Source of the DNA: Glandiceps talaboti
Lineage: Eukaryota > Hemichordata > Enteropneusta > Spengelidae
Reading direction: 5' to 3'
Length of the DNA: 64,000 nt
Assembly (NCBI RefSeq): GCF_964340395.1
Contig: NC_135559.1
Span: forward strand, 15,560,563 to 15,624,562
Below are positions 23,885-38,600 of the stretch, in pieces. The notes under the pieces are model-generated. The model ran no database searches, had not been told where the DNA came from, and saw only the letters and a program-made list of their open reading frames with translations. The position numbers and the translations under genes were made by a program. The stretch's first letter is position 1. Each line of letters begins with the position of its first letter.

Positions 23885-26262
23885 TTTTAGTTCCACGAAT
23901 CCGACTGTGTTTATCAGATCAGTAAACATTATACTATTGTTCATATGTAGTAGGGGATTTAATACATTTTAGACTCTTTGTTTTTATCCTTGAACTAGAA
24001 CTAAATTTTCTAGAAGTCCTCTTCCTCTTTACCATTGCAAATTGTGAGAATATTGGGGTTCTTTGTCATAATTTGGGTATACTATATACTACATACATAG
24101 TGTTTTTCATACAATGAGGAAAGTTAAGAACTGGCTACGACATTTTCTAAGAGGTTAAACTGTAAAGGCTTTCATTTTTCATTGTCCTTATATTAATTTA
24201 ACCATACACCATACCCTGAAACTGTAGTACCTATGTCAATATATCAATCAAATTAATGTGTAGTTCTGATTTGACGGGAGCTTAAAGTTTTTGGTATCAA
24301 ATCTATTGATGTTTGGGTCCGCATCCAAAATGTGCGCCCTCAACGACGGCCACGCTTTCAACCTGTTTCTGTACTGAGTATGGATAGTATTTTAACCATT
24401 TTCAGTCATTATTTTGTGGCTTTGTAATCGAAAAATGAGACGCCACTTACAACTAGTACAGTTTTAACATGGTGGCAGATTCTAAATCAAGCTTTCGCTC
24501 AAGATTTAGAATTTGCCACTACACTATCTACAGCTAAAATCGACCACTAATTAACAGATACAATGTCTTTTCCATAAGTAATTCACCAATTTTATTGAAT
24601 ATTTCTTTGAAAAAAAAATCCCAATTCCAGAAAATGTGAGTTTAACATATCCAGGGTACAATATTGACATATCGCTATCGGATGTATTTACGCTTGGAAA
24701 CAAATAACAATTGTGCATACACTGTCACGAGTGTGTCGCCTCCGTTAAGAGCCTCTATACATAAATTTTGTTACATGTATAGTTTCAGCAGCGAAAAAAA
24801 CTTCAACAGTTGTTAAGTACCACATTTCTGTCTTTAGCCGAGTTAAACGTGTGTATCGTGGGCTAATACTAACAAAAAAGACAAACATTAATATCTGGGT
24901 TGGACAAAAACTACTGTCGTCATATTCTGCTGTCTCCAAATGACATCGAGACCTTTTCGACTTTTTCGAGGTCAGAGATATACAATTATATTTTAGATTG
25001 CAAAGGATGTTCACATAGAAATACATATTATACCCCCGCTCGCCACAATCGGGATACACGAGATTTGTCTACAATTCACTCCATATAACACTCGCCTTCC
25101 ACTATATCATAATATCTGTCGCAAATTATACCAAAATCCCATGTATACCTGAGTACCTAGAGACGTTACAGTCCAATTCCCTAGACCGAGTCAAAGCTAT
25201 TAAATGAACTATCAAGATCAGTGAGCCTGATCACAAGGTTTCATGTTGAATAGACACGATAAAGATAACACACAAACATCACTTAAACTGTGTGGGCTCT
25301 GTGTTTAGTTAATAATATAAACAGTAACAGCATTCGCACTACTACATAAGGTTCTTGTTTGTGTTTTGGATTTTGTTTCAACGAGAGAAAGAGAGAACGT
25401 CAAACGTCATGATATATACGTGAAAATGTCATCAGAAAACATCTTTCTGGTTGGACAAAACACGTCAATTCCGAAGAACATAAACAGACATAAACAAAAT
25501 AATGGTCAAGCTTCAACGTTGAAGTTGAAGATATTGTGCATGGTCACAAAACTGAGAAAACTTTAGGAAATTTTGACGAAATATCCATCCCTCGTGATAC
25601 TATTTACGATCGTACATGAAATTACAAATTCATTCAACACTGCAAAGGTACTTACATTTTGCAATGGTATCGCCGGCGCGACTCGCAACTGAATGTAGGC
25701 CACTCACAACTGTGTACGCTAGCCTTACTACTACAGAACAGCTCGCAGTCGACCATCTAGTTTTATTAACATATTAAAGCATTTCTGAAACTTTTTAGAG
25801 AACTTACTCTAATGCCAATGTTGTACCGTGAAATAGTTATGGGAAGTTACACCAAAATCTGATGAAAATTGGCAATCTTTTAAACACATTTTTCGGAGCA
25901 GGCTGTCAGCAAACTGTATGCGATCTACATCAGAAGCACCAATTTGATATTGTATCACTTACATTGTAGTTTTCCTTGTGGTTACGTGAGGCTTTCCTAG
26001 GCTCAACGCACCATTTTTGTTTTTCGCGGATTGTATATATATTTAGCTATAATTACAAGTAATTGTTTGGAGATTTCAAAGAATCTGATAAGGTCTTTTG
26101 GCTGCTTGGTAGTAAGCTTTCATTTGAAATGTATTAAATTATGGGTATAACATCAAGGACATAAAGTTTCTTTTTTGAGACACACATTCTGCCCACCTCA
26201 GAGTGAACGCATTTATGTGTGTGTGTGTGGGGGGGGGGGGGCAATAGACTTATGGTGTCATC
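23885..26262. other. No gene recognised
   Basis: About 2.4 kb with no supported gene. A 17-bp-arm hairpin lies at 24472-24519 (separate entry). Confidence 0.5.
24472..24519. repeat. Hairpin with 17-bp arms
   Basis: GTGGCAGATTCTAAATC (24472-24488) pairs with GATTTAGAATTTGCCAC (24503-24519) with one mismatch, around a 14-base loop. Confidence 0.8.
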
Positions 26263-27115
<853 letters not shown>

Positions 27116-27258
27116 TTACCTTTAATGCGAATGCAGAGAACACAGCAAACAAATGTGAAAATGTGCAAATGCACTTTGATTAGTTCCTGGGGGACTATTT
27201 CCATGGCCCTCACCAGAAATGTTTTTCCTGTTGCCTAAACATTGTGATATATATTTCT

Positions 27259-27414
27259 TTTCAGTTCAGGTCAGTTCAGGTCAGGGCAGGGCTGGGCAGG
27301 GCAGTTCAGTTCAGTTCAGGTCAGGCCAGGTCAGGTCAGGTCAAGTCAGGTCAGTTTAGTTCAGTTCAGTTCAATTCAATTCAATTCAATTCATTTCAAT
27401 TCAAATAAGTTCAA
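27259..27414 (+). repeat. Pentanucleotide array grading GGTCA/GGGCA to GTTCA to ATTCA
   Basis: About 155 bp of 5-bp units whose sequence changes along the array: GC-rich at the left and AATTC at the right. Confidence 0.85.
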
Positions 27415-27785
27415 TTTAATACTATCTCAACAATGAAATGGGTTTTAAACAATTTATCTTGTTCTGTCTTTGATTATGTTTGTTATGTAGTTTTACAAAA
27501 TGTGATTCAATTATTTAACTATTTCTGTTAGATCTAAATTGTTTACCCTTTGAAGTGAATCCCTCTCTTCCAACCTCTCTCTGATATGAATTACCAAATA
27601 TGTTTATTGTTTTGTGTAGTGCAAGTATTTGATTTTCTCCCAATATTTGATACCGGCGAATGTCAGTCAACTCAAACAATTTCTGATTGGGTGAAATTGT
27701 TTTCTTTTTTTCATTTTCATAATTCTGTATAGAAGCTTCTTTCCCGTAAATCCTAGTTGAAATGTTTTGAAAATAGTTGTGTTAA

Positions 27786-27823
<38 letters not shown>

Positions 27824-28469
27824 CACGCAAGATATGATAAATCGGTTATTAACAAATCGATTATCACTGTCGTAACTGTTTGAATGTAATATGTGAATAG
27901 TGAATCTCAATAGGCACTTGTCAATGTTTCGTAATGCCAAACTTACGAACTCCTTATCTTTTTCCCTGAATGCCTCGCCCAATGTCAGCCCTCTTAACCC
28001 AGGGCCAGATTTTTTGCTAATTTGATAGAGCTTACAGAATGTTGTTGAATTGGCGAAAATGACGGTCCCTTAAATAAAATCAACATCGACGTTAACCCCT
28101 TTGACCAGTAACGTATCCATGAAGACGTAACAGTTATTGTTACAATATACTATGCCCATTACACTTCTTTACTAAGTATTTCCATGATTAACAACAAGCA
28201 ATTATGATACATTCAACATTCGGAGAAAAACAACATCAAATCTTGATTTTTTTATTCGCCGCCTTTGGTAGCATCAATAACCACCAGACATAATCGTTGT
28301 CACAGCTATTGCTTAAAGAAAGACTTAAATATTAGATTAGATTAGATTAGATTAGATTAGATTATATTAGATTCGTTGTTCTTGGCAACCCTGTTAGGCA
28401 TTAGGCAGGCACGGGTGAAACCTCGATTTTGTTATAGTAATGGCTGCTACGGTGTCCCCATAGATTTAC
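27415..28469. other. No gene; short ATT and ATTAG arrays
   Basis: (ATT)n at 27788-27820 and an ATTAG pentamer array at 28331-28372. No supported gene. Confidence 0.6.
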
Positions 28470-29425
28470 CATAACCTGAGTAGCCTTTCCACAAGTTTTG
28501 TTTTAAGTTAGGGATGCTTTTTTATTTCTCATTGACCTAACATATTTCGACAACTGCATGTTGGATGTGTCGGTGACTTGTAAGTTCCAATCTCTTTTTA
28601 TCCTTTTGTCTTCTATTTTAATTTTCCATCGTGAGAAAAGTGGAACCCCATTTCGTTATGCACAGAGAGACACCAAACTAGTAAAATATTGAGTTTGAAT
28701 AGGTTCTCGATTCTGTGGTAAGTGCAGACACGGCACCGTAGACAATATATGCCATAAAAAACAACTGTAGTGTCACTCTGTTTATATACTTACTAGGGGC
28801 CGGTCATTTTTAACTGTCTGGGGAGAGGGTCTGTGTTTTGAAGTTGATTATGAATGGTACCAATCTGACCCCACCTCCGATGACCAAAGCCCCTTATAAA
28901 GACCACATGTTCCATCTAAATTGCAACCCCCTTCCTCCCCGCGCATGTCGTGACACAATATAGATATAAACTATATATAGTCATACTATCATTTTGTTAA
29001 TATAAGACCATTTGAATGTCATTGACTCCAAGACTTGTCATTTAAAAACATAAATGAGTCTAGTAAAATTATCCTTTTCTCTGCTAAATATATCTGGAAT
29101 CTATCAAACATCATTTTTAGAGTATCTCAGTGCATAGCATAAATTCACCGTTGACACATTATATTCCGTTGATTCTATCAAACCTGGTCTACGCAAATTA
29201 AGCAAATGGTGACCGTAAGCAATATAAACTATCTTCTTTCTTCTACCTATGGTTCATAGACCTATTCTTGATATTATACACTGTTGTATGACATGTGCAG
29301 AATGAAGTGCAACTTTCTCTGTGTTGTATTCCTACACAATTTGCCTAATTTTCAATGATATATGGCTCGCATTAATACATCTTGTAGGCAATCCACAATC
29401 CTTCCATTTTTTCATTCAGAGCAAA
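28470..29425 (+). repeat. Direct duplication, left copy (about 1 kb)
   Basis: Runs in parallel with 31530-32610: AACCTGAGTAGCC, AAGTTAGGGATGCTTTTTTA, TTCCATCGTG, GTTCTCGATTCTGTGG, AATGGTACCAATCTGACC, CTATCAAACATCATTTT occur in the same order in both. The two differ by substitutions and by a roughly 130-bp block present only on the right. Confidence 0.7.
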
Positions 29426-31529
29426 ATTTTATTTTGAGCATGACAAAATGATAGTCCAAATTCACGTTGCTACTACTTTGTTCACCGTTAAAGTTGTCGC
29501 TACCCTATTTCTCATTAATCTATTCTTTGACAAGACATAGAGAATGTTTACACCGGAAGAAAGTGATAATGAACACTATTATTAAAAATATTACCTAGTA
29601 AGTATAGTCAGAAGCAGAATATTAATGTTTTAAGTTAGAAAATGTGTCAGTAAGGGGCCGGGGAGGGGGGTTATATTCCTCTTAGATCACCATTTACCAA
29701 GAAGTAAGGCTTCAATTCACCATTCAACAGTATCTCCAGATATCCATTCACGTCCACCAAATATTAATATTAATGCAATTCACCATTCACCAGTACATCT
29801 TCTGTAAATTCACCAATATAAAACATACAATTTTGTCATAGTTTGACTAGCCTCACAATATTAACATTACGTACAGAATGTAGACCAGAGACCAATCTGT
29901 ATACATAGTGTTGAAGTGTTCAAGAAAAGTTTAATAACATCGTGACAGTAAAAGGTTAGTGCATCTGATTGTTGGTTGATCGGTTTAGTAAACGTAGCTA
30001 CGTACATGTAATATGTATATCGAAAATAACAACGTTAGCGGACCCCCCCCCCCCATATACACAATTTGGTGTTCTGTCATTCTGTTAACTGGTACATGGT
30101 TGGCCGATCGCGATAAATCTGTGATTTTTCAAGGCCATTCGTGTGAACCAAGAGCACTCTGTATTTAAAGGTTGAGATCAGAGAAAGTAAACACCGATGG
30201 TATTTCCATCATGACTAGGATGTGCATATTTTTTGTTTGTGACACGGGTCATTCAAAGAGAACTGGGTCAAAAGTCGCGACTAGCGTTTAGTCGACGTTA
30301 AATTCACAATTTTCATTCTCGCAAAATTATGTCATTCAAAATTCACGCGTTTAATCTATAAGATTTCACAATATCATTCGCTAATAACGCAATATTCACC
30401 ATTCGCGCGTATAGAAAAGATGCGCTCATCATTCACGCGTTAAAATATTAACCATTTACACGCAGGGTATAAATCATCCCCTTATAGTCTGGGTCAAATA
30501 ACCATATAGTCGTCAACAAACTTTGACCTGAACACAAACAAGAAATATGCAAATCATTGTTATCATGGAAATACCATTGCATCGAGTGACTATATATATT
30601 CACCAAGTACCTTTCAATCGCAGAACAAACAGACGCGAATGGCCAGTTTTCGTCATCCAACCGATAAGAGCCAGGATCGAAACTATCTAGTAGCTCAATT
30701 TGAGAAGACTTATGTGAAGTTGATAACAACACGTCTATGTATGTAATACAACAGGTCGACGTCAACATGAGCTAGAAGTACTACCCGACTGACCCATTGG
30801 AAATACGCGTTCACTTTTCCTCACGTTTTTGTTCCTAAAGCTCAATTCTGGCCAGTTTCACAATAATGAATGAATGTTATTGATGCAACAAACTTTAGTT
30901 GTTTTAGATTAAGTGCCTTTACCCGTTGCACATGGATCGTGCCCTACGTACTACATCATACATGCGGTCATAACCTTAACGTGACGGTGTACACATATAA
31001 ACATGTGTGTACGCGGCTGAAGTCGCGGTTGTTGGAAAAACAGATAATATCACACGTAAATTAACAGTTTTGAGAACTGATATAATGTTTGAGCGATCAA
31101 TTTCGAAGGTAATAAGAACGTTTATTCGACGCCGAAACACGTCGTAATGGATGTCAAAGGTCACGCCGCCTGTCACGAGCACGATGTACTCGTGACAGGC
31201 GCCGTATACGAGCACGACGTGATCGTGACCGGCGCCTGTCAGCAGATTCGGCCCAAAAAAAATAAGTTGAAAAAAAATACTTAAAAAATATAAAATAAAT
31301 AAAAAAATATATTTTGACTTTCAATTATATATAATCGTCAAAAAAAATTCTGATTTGACGAAAAATAAAACAATATTCTCAAATAAATGAAAATGTATTT
31401 CAATTAAAATAATGTGCACATGGAATAAAAGTACATAAACGGTTAAAATTAGTTTGTAAGTACGACAAATATAAAATACACTACAGCTAAAATAAAATAA
31501 TAATTTTGGCCTGAACGGGTTTGACATAT
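29426..31529. other. No gene; TTCACCATTCAC-type short repeats and GC-rich patch
   Basis: Scattered TTCACCATTCAC motifs at 29698-29820 and ATTCACGCG motifs at 30300-30470. A GC-rich patch with a hairpin lies near 31.15-31.25 kb, then a very AT-rich run. Nothing suggests a gene. Confidence 0.5.
31167..31201. repeat. Perfect 13-bp-arm hairpin in a GC-rich patch
   Basis: CGCCTGTCACGAG (31167-31179) pairs exactly with CTCGTGACAGGCG (31189-31201) around a 9-base loop. A related sequence follows (TACGAGCACGACGTGATCGTGACCGG broken at the centre), giving a second, weaker fold at about 31206-31240. Confidence 0.85.
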
Positions 31530-32610
31530 ACTACATGTATAACCTGAGTAGCCTTACGTTTCTACAAGTTTGGTTTAAGTTAGGGATGCTTTTTTATTTC
31601 ACCTGACATATTTCGACAGTGGCATGTTAGATGCTTCGATATCTTGTAAGTTACAATATCTTTTTTTATCGTTTTGTTGTTTCAGTTTTCCATCGTGTGC
31701 AGCGTGTAACCCCATTTCATCATGCAGAGTAATTTTTAAAATAGTGAACAAACATACGTATCCATCACCTGCTTGACGATTGAGTCAATGTTTTTGCTGG
31801 TGTTGGTGTCTCTCTTTATAGGAAGGTCAAACTATGTATCGACGCTGGGGTAATTTTCCAATGTTTCCTTTGGAGCGACAGTGTGAATAGATTTGTTGCG
31901 TTGTTCTCGATTCTGTGGAAGTGCAGACACGGTACTGAAGACCATAGATGCCATAAAAACAACTGTAGTTTCACACTAAGTATATATATACTTAGGAGCC
32001 GGCCATTTTTAACTGGCTGGGGGGGGGGGGGGCTATGTTTGAGGTTGATCATGAATGGTACCAATCTGACCGCCAGCTCCGATTACCAAAGCCAAAAATT
32101 ATCCCCAATGAAGACCGCATCTACCCCCCACCCTGCGCATGTATTGACAAGATATAGATATTGATATAAAGTATTATATGGTCTTACTATCATTTTGTTG
32201 ATATAACATCATTTGAATTTAATTACATATTGCTATTGAAAAACATAAATGGTTTTAATATAGTTATTTTTTCTCTGCTAACCTGGTCTCTATCAAACAT
32301 CATTTTAGGGTATCTCAGTACATAGCATCAATTCTCCGGTTAAAGATTACATGCCAGTTGCTTCTATCCAAATTGGTCTATAAACACATTAAGCAAATAT
32401 TGACAGTAAGCAACATAAATCTTCATTCTTCTACACTGTGGTTTGAAAATGTACAAGAATGTGAAGAATCAAGTACAACTTTCTGTGCGATATATTCCTA
32501 CAAAATTTGCCCTATTTTCAATGTTCTATGGCACCCATTAGTACACTATGAAGTAGTTAATTCTATAATCCTTCCACCTTTTTATTCAGAGCAGGATTAT
32601 AGAAATTGAT
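31530..32610 (+). repeat. Direct duplication, right copy (about 1 kb)
   Basis: Second copy of the 28470-29425 sequence, offset by about 3.06 kb. It contains a G-tract at about 32020. Confidence 0.7.
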
Positions 32611-32689
32611 TGAGTAAACACAAAATATTAGTTCAGACATTAGTTAAAAGTGATGTGTATCCTTATAAGCAATGTCAAGGGTATGTGCA

Positions 32690-34080
32690 TGTAATGGATC
32701 ACAGAATGAAAGGTCTCATTTGCTGTAATAAATAACTCGATCAGAAGTCATTTCATGGCACTAAAACGACTAATACTCTACACTGATATCGATGTTACCC
32801 AAAATGACCCCTCCCCCTTGAAGTGGCCTTTTCCAAAATGATAACGTCCTACCAAAACACCATCAGCCCTAAGCTTGTTGCAAATGACCGACTACTTACC
32901 ACTGTAAAACGTTTATTCACTGTTTGAGATTACTCGTTAAACTATGCTGTCATTTGCCATAATAGGTTTTGTACAATATTAAACTCATCTGGAAGTCAGA
33001 TCCACGGGTTAATCTGTACCTGCACTGTATTTACATTCCAACTTGCATTTTTTGTCTCGTAAGTTATATTTCATAAAATTGTAAACAAAAGGTATATATT
33101 TTCAACGTAGGTAGTTTACTGCTTAAGTAGATCACAAATATAAGTGGCTAGAAATTGTATTTCATCATTTAGAGTTTAACAAGCTTGCAAAGCCGATATC
33201 TGTAATTATAAAAGCAATTGTTACAGCAGACGTAGTCGATTGTCACTGTTATTTTAATATAGTGTATTGTGTACCATATTAATATTATAATTGTACATCT
33301 CTAGCTCTAGTATGCGCAGATGGAGGGTATCATATAATCGTTAATCTCAACCCCCCCGTAGAATATGTCCGTGCCGTAAGCATTGCTTTCCAGAAGGACG
33401 TTTGCAAACACAGAGATCGTCCTCATGTAAATACACAACCAAGTTTGACCAGTGTATTGTATACTTTGACTATTCAGACGAACATTTTTTTCAAAACAAT
33501 ATTAGAGATGAACTGCGCCAAAATTATAATGTGTTATTTAATAACCGATTCAACAGGAAAATAGCTAAAACAAATCGGTATATTATCATAAACGTTGCCA
33601 TGCTGTCAATATTTAAACGTGCGCTAAGATAACTATTGCGAGCACTTTCGATGTTGAAAACAGCATCACCTTTCCCCAAGATAAGTTGTAGGTTGTACAT
33701 ATGCAGGCGTAGTAATGAGATACTTAGATAGATTGTATGAGTTTTAATCAATGTTCAATCGGTCTTTATTGAATAGCAAAATGCCATGACATGCAGCTCT
33801 GGTCTTTGAACTACGCAAACCAGGTTACTTATTAATTAAACATGATTCTAAATGTTTAAACTATGGACCAGTTGCATCCTTATCAAATTGAAATCAAATT
33901 GTGTATACAATCTTTTTACAAAATTAGACAGTTGAAGACCGGTCGGTACAAAGCACAGGTACAGGTCAGATCAGATCAGGCCAGGCCATCCAAAGATGTG
34001 AATCCAAAATTATATTTTTGTAGACTTTCGATTAGTTGTCACCAGGTTATATTTTCACAACAATTCGCCATAAGTTATCC
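32690..34080 (+). repeat. Diverged relative of the middle of the 5.3-kb segmental duplication
   Basis: Matches 36900-38590 and 50350-51970 in order (AGAAGTCATTTCATG, GACCCCTCCCCCTTGA, GCAAAGCCGATATCTGTAAT, TTGCAAACACAGA, GTTGTAGGTTGTACATATGCAGG, GAAGACCGGTCGGTACAAA), but with more differences than those two show to each other. It is therefore an older copy of the same unit. Confidence 0.75.
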
Positions 34081-34790
34081 TTTTAGCACAACTGAACTGA
34101 TAAGGCATGGTGTGGTGTCGGTCCTTTTGTCTGTTGGTATGTCTATTTGTCTGTCCATGTGTGAGTGAGTGAGTGAGTGAGTGAGTGAGTGTGTGTGTAT
34201 GTGTATGTGTGTGTGTTTGTGTGTGGACAAATTAAACTCAAAAACTGTCACACCGATTGGCTTTGTATTTGGTGGGAACATTGCTTTTGGTGTCTAGTTG
34301 GGAAATTCTTCACAGAAAAATGATCGCATGACAGGTGTCTGATTCGGGTCATAAAATGTCATATTTGGTTGAAAAACATTTAATTTCAAAACAACTGAGC
34401 AGATTGGGCTGAAATTTAATGGGGATGCATTTGGGCATGTATAGATGAATAAAATACTAAGCATATAATGATATCATCAGCGATATGCAAATTCGGTGTA
34501 AAATGTCAAGTTTGGTAAAAAAAAAAAATATATAGACAACTGGAAAAACATTCCGAAAGTGTATGTAAATGTGCCTAGCAACAAGATCACGCCCATAGAA
34601 GCAGCCAAATGATCGCATATATTGCAAAGGTAACAACAGGGATTAATGGATAAATGGATAAACGTTCAAAAAATGTATGCAAATATACCTAGCAACAAGG
34701 CCACGCCCATAACAACGGCCAAATGAATGTGTATATTGCAAGGATAACTACAAGGCTGGAAAAGCAACTGGATTGATAAAAACATAGTGA
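34081..34790 (+). repeat. GTGA/GT array and 110-bp tandem pair
   Basis: A TCTGT-rich start and a GTGAGTGA/GTGT array (34158-34226), followed by AACTCAAAAACTGTCACACCGATTGG-type sequence (split here by eye) like that in the 17.5-kb element. Then two copies about 112 bp apart of a block around CCTAGCAACAAG and CACGCCCATA (34575 and 34687). Confidence 0.6.
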
Positions 34791-35361
34791 AAATTAATGC
34801 CCTCCATAAGTCCTAATTTTTTTGTCAAGATGTCATGTTTCCGTTAACAGGTTTCATATGGAAAGGTCAAAGGTTAATCAGCGGGTGATATAATAAGTCT
34901 TTAGAATTTAACTGTTGAAATATTGTGTGTAATAATAGGAATATTTCAAAGTTAGCCTTATAATCAATCTGTACTATATGAATATGCTTTGATATATACT
35001 GATACGTATGTTGCATCAAAGGTCAATGAAAGGTGGCACAAAAAATCGGGTCAGATGATGGGTACATTCTATGCTTTGTAATTGTTGATTTTCATCATTG
35101 GGCACCTACCATTTATACTCACTTCTTTTGCATGCAATGTAACAAATACTTACAATAGACTTTGATTTCTACTTGCCTATGACACACTCTATGATACATA
35201 TCTAAATGCACGTGCTCTGTGTGAGCGATGATGGCTAGCTGTTATGGCTGTCCAGATAGATATCACTTGAGCGGTTCAGAGTATTTATAGACTTACATGC
35301 TTACATTGTTGAATTAGAAATCATGAAAAAGAAGGTGAAATTTGTCATGGAAACCAATAAA
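34791..35361. other. No gene recognised
   Basis: AT-rich single-copy-looking sequence. Confidence 0.5.
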
Positions 35362-35604
35362 TATTGCAAATAAAACATGACGGATCTTCAGATCCGAATG
35401 TGAATCCAAAAATAAAATTCAGTCAATACCTGACCTGGCCTGGCCTGGCTTGGACTGTACCTGTGTTTTGTACTGACCAGTTCAAGACATTCGAGATTGA
35501 GTACTTTGTTCTTTACCCAATGAACTCTAGTATAGACTCGCTCTCAACCCACTGGCCTTGCTACGTGTCATTATTTCACATCAACTTTGATCAAGTAGGA
35601 TAGC
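35362..35604 (-). repeat. Inverted fragments of repeats found elsewhere in the region
   Basis: 35375-35490 is, in reverse complement, related to the GGTCGGTACAAAACACAGGTACAG region of 38395-38510 (also 33940 and 51780). 35495-35590 is the reverse complement of 54322-54410, around AAGGCCAGTGGGTTGAGAGC. So the left flank of segment copy 1 and the right flank of segment copy 2 face each other. Confidence 0.6.
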
Positions 35605-38600
35605 TGTGATTTCACATAGAGTCATTGTTCTAGAAGAGAAGAGAGGTACGTGAGCTTTCCACCTGAATATTCCAGATAGCATTTAAGATCAGGTCATATG
35701 TAAATTGTTCATGCGTAGAATAAATGTTGATCACACCAGTGGAAAACATTTGTTAATCTGATAGCCAGTATTTAGTGTTTAGAGCTGTAGTTATTTAATG
35801 AATATATGTCACAGTAAAAACTAGCGCCAGTCACCTTGTTAACAAGTGTTAATCTGTGTTTAATCAAAACACGACAATTTTTAGTTTACTATACTACAAT
35901 TAATATAACATTAGTAGCTAAACTAAGATATTAACAATTAATGCTGTTGTCTGATGTTTGTAATTTAGTAGGGCATATGATAACGTTACGTTACATTCGG
36001 TAAAATATGCCAAAATTCAAAATATAACATTTCTGGACTTTTGTTTATGTGCTGGAACGGGCAGAAATTATGGCACAAAAGAAATTTGGGAGCGATCGAG
36101 GGGCCTTGAAAGTGCTGATGTTCGCGGAATTGGGAGGGGTGATATGTTGCTCCTGATTAACCACAGGGGCGTATGACAGGCCATGTGTCGCAATATTCGA
36201 TAAAAATATTTTCATGCAAAAAAGAATCATATTTGTATTCGTAGTATTTGTTTTCATAGGTTAATTTACACATTTGAATTCGTAAAATCGTTTTTTTTTA
36301 ATGTTAAAAATCATTGTTTATATTCGTAGATTTCATCATCATGTTACTTTTCATCCGTGTATTTTTATGTTCGTTAAACATTTTACATTTCTGTTTGTTA
36401 AACATCCATTTTGTTTGTGCTTTTCAATATTGTTATTGATAAATCATTTTATATTCGTATTCATTTGCATTGACTTCATCAGCTATGAGACCTTCACCAA
36501 TTACAAGAGGTGTGGTGGGGATCAAGCCCGGTATGTTGTATATTAAAATGGAGACCCTCCCTCAATTTCCTTTCTCTGAAATTTGGCCCTATCCCTGTTC
36601 AAACATTTCAATGAAAAAACTTCCTTAACACCATTCCAGCTCGTTGTGACATAATTTTTAGAGCTCAAGATTACACTAGAGACAAGGATTTTTCTGTAGT
36701 AAGATCCAATCACATTAAATTGATAGGCACATGTTCTTTCCTACTATTTCCACCTCAATGCGTTTGTGTTTGTGTTAAATCAATACCTACGTTTAGATTT
36801 AATTTGGCTGAGCTGACGGCCAGAATTCCCAAAGCCTAGATTAGTGCAAAGACAACCCCAGGACCTTGGTCAAAACCTCCACTCCACCACACTGAAATAA
36901 ACGGTTTTATTTGCTGTAGTAAATAACAGTTACTGCATCAGAAGTCATTTCATGCCACTAAAATGACTAATGCTCTACATTGACATCGATCATGTTGTTA
37001 CCCAATTTGACCCCTCCCCCTTGAAAGTTCGTTTACCAAAATGTTACCGTCCTACAAAGACACCATCAGCCCCGAGCTAGTTGCAAATGACCAACCCTTT
37101 ACCGCTGTCAAAAGTAAAAATTAGTAAAACACTTTAGTCACTTTTTGAGGTTAGTCGTTGTTTTTACTATGCTGTTATTTGTCACAGGATCTGTACAATA
37201 TTAAACTCATCTGGAAATCAGATCCAGGGGACAATCTATACCTGCGCACTTTATTTACATTCCAACTTGCATTTTTTGTCTCGTGATTTATATCTTATAA
37301 AATTGTAAACAAAAGATATATATTCCCAATTTCAGTCTGAGGTAATTTATTGCTTAAGTTGATCACATAATGTGTAAATATCAGTGGCTATAAATTGTAT
37401 TTTTGGAGAAATATAAGCATGAGTTAGAGCTTAACAAGCTTGCAAAGCCGATATCTGTAATTATAAAAGCGATTTCCGATACAATACGCGGTAGTTGATT
37501 GTAACTGTTATTTTAATATAGTGTATTGTGTACCGTATTAAAATTGTCTATCTCTAGCTATACTGTGCGCAGAGGGACGGTCTCACACAATTGTACACCT
37601 CATTATCTCTGACTAGCAAGAAGGGGGGGGGGGGCTGACTACCAGAATTCTTGAATTAAATGAAGGCTGTAAAATATGTTTGTCACAGGATCTGTACAAT
37701 ATTAAACTCATCTGGAAATCAGATCCAGGGGACAATCTATACCTGCGCACGCCTCCACCGTAGAATCTCCTTGTACCCTAAGCATTGCTTTCGAGAAGCA
37801 CGTTTGCAAACACAGACATCGTCCTTTTTTCAACGTAAATACACAACCAAGTTTGACTAATGTATTGCATACTTTGACCATTGAGACAAACATTTTAAAA
37901 ATAATACGAGAGAGATGAACTGCACAAAAATTATAACGTGTTATTCAATAACTGATTATTAAGCTACATGTATGATTTTACAGGCAAATAAGCAAAAGAC
38001 GATAAATTGTCACACACGTTGCCATGCTGTCAATATTTAAACGCTCGCTAAGATAACGATTGTAAGCAGCATCACCTTTCCCCTAGATAAGTTGTAGGTT
38101 GTACATATGCAGGCGTAGTAATGAGATACTTAGATAGATTTTATGAGTTGTAATCAATGTTCAATCCATCTTTATTGAATAGCAAAATGCCATAACATGC
38201 AGCCCTGGCCTTTGAACTGCGCAAATCAGGTTGCTTATTAATTAAACGTAATACTAACTTATGGTTATCATGTTTAAATTATGGCCCAGTTGCATCCTTA
38301 TCATAAACATACAAAGACCATTCATTGGTACCAAGCTGGGTCATTTCATTGAAAACAAATTGTGCCAACAATCACTTTATTAAATTGAAGACCGGTCGGT
38401 ACAAAACACAGGTACAGGCCAGGTCAGATCAGGTCAGGCCAGACCAGCCCAGGTAACGACTGAACTTTTTAAACGTTCACATTCAGATCCAAAGATGTGA
38501 ATCCACTATTATATTTGTTGTAGATTTCCGATTAGTTGTCACCGGGTTATATTTTCTCAGCAATTCGCCACCAGTTATCTTTTTAGCATAAAATACTTTT

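Noticed and set aside
36301-36546. Phe/His-rich frame shared with 49051-49323
   Set aside because: Shared because both lie in the segmental duplication; composition follows a TTCGTATTC-like AT-rich sequence.
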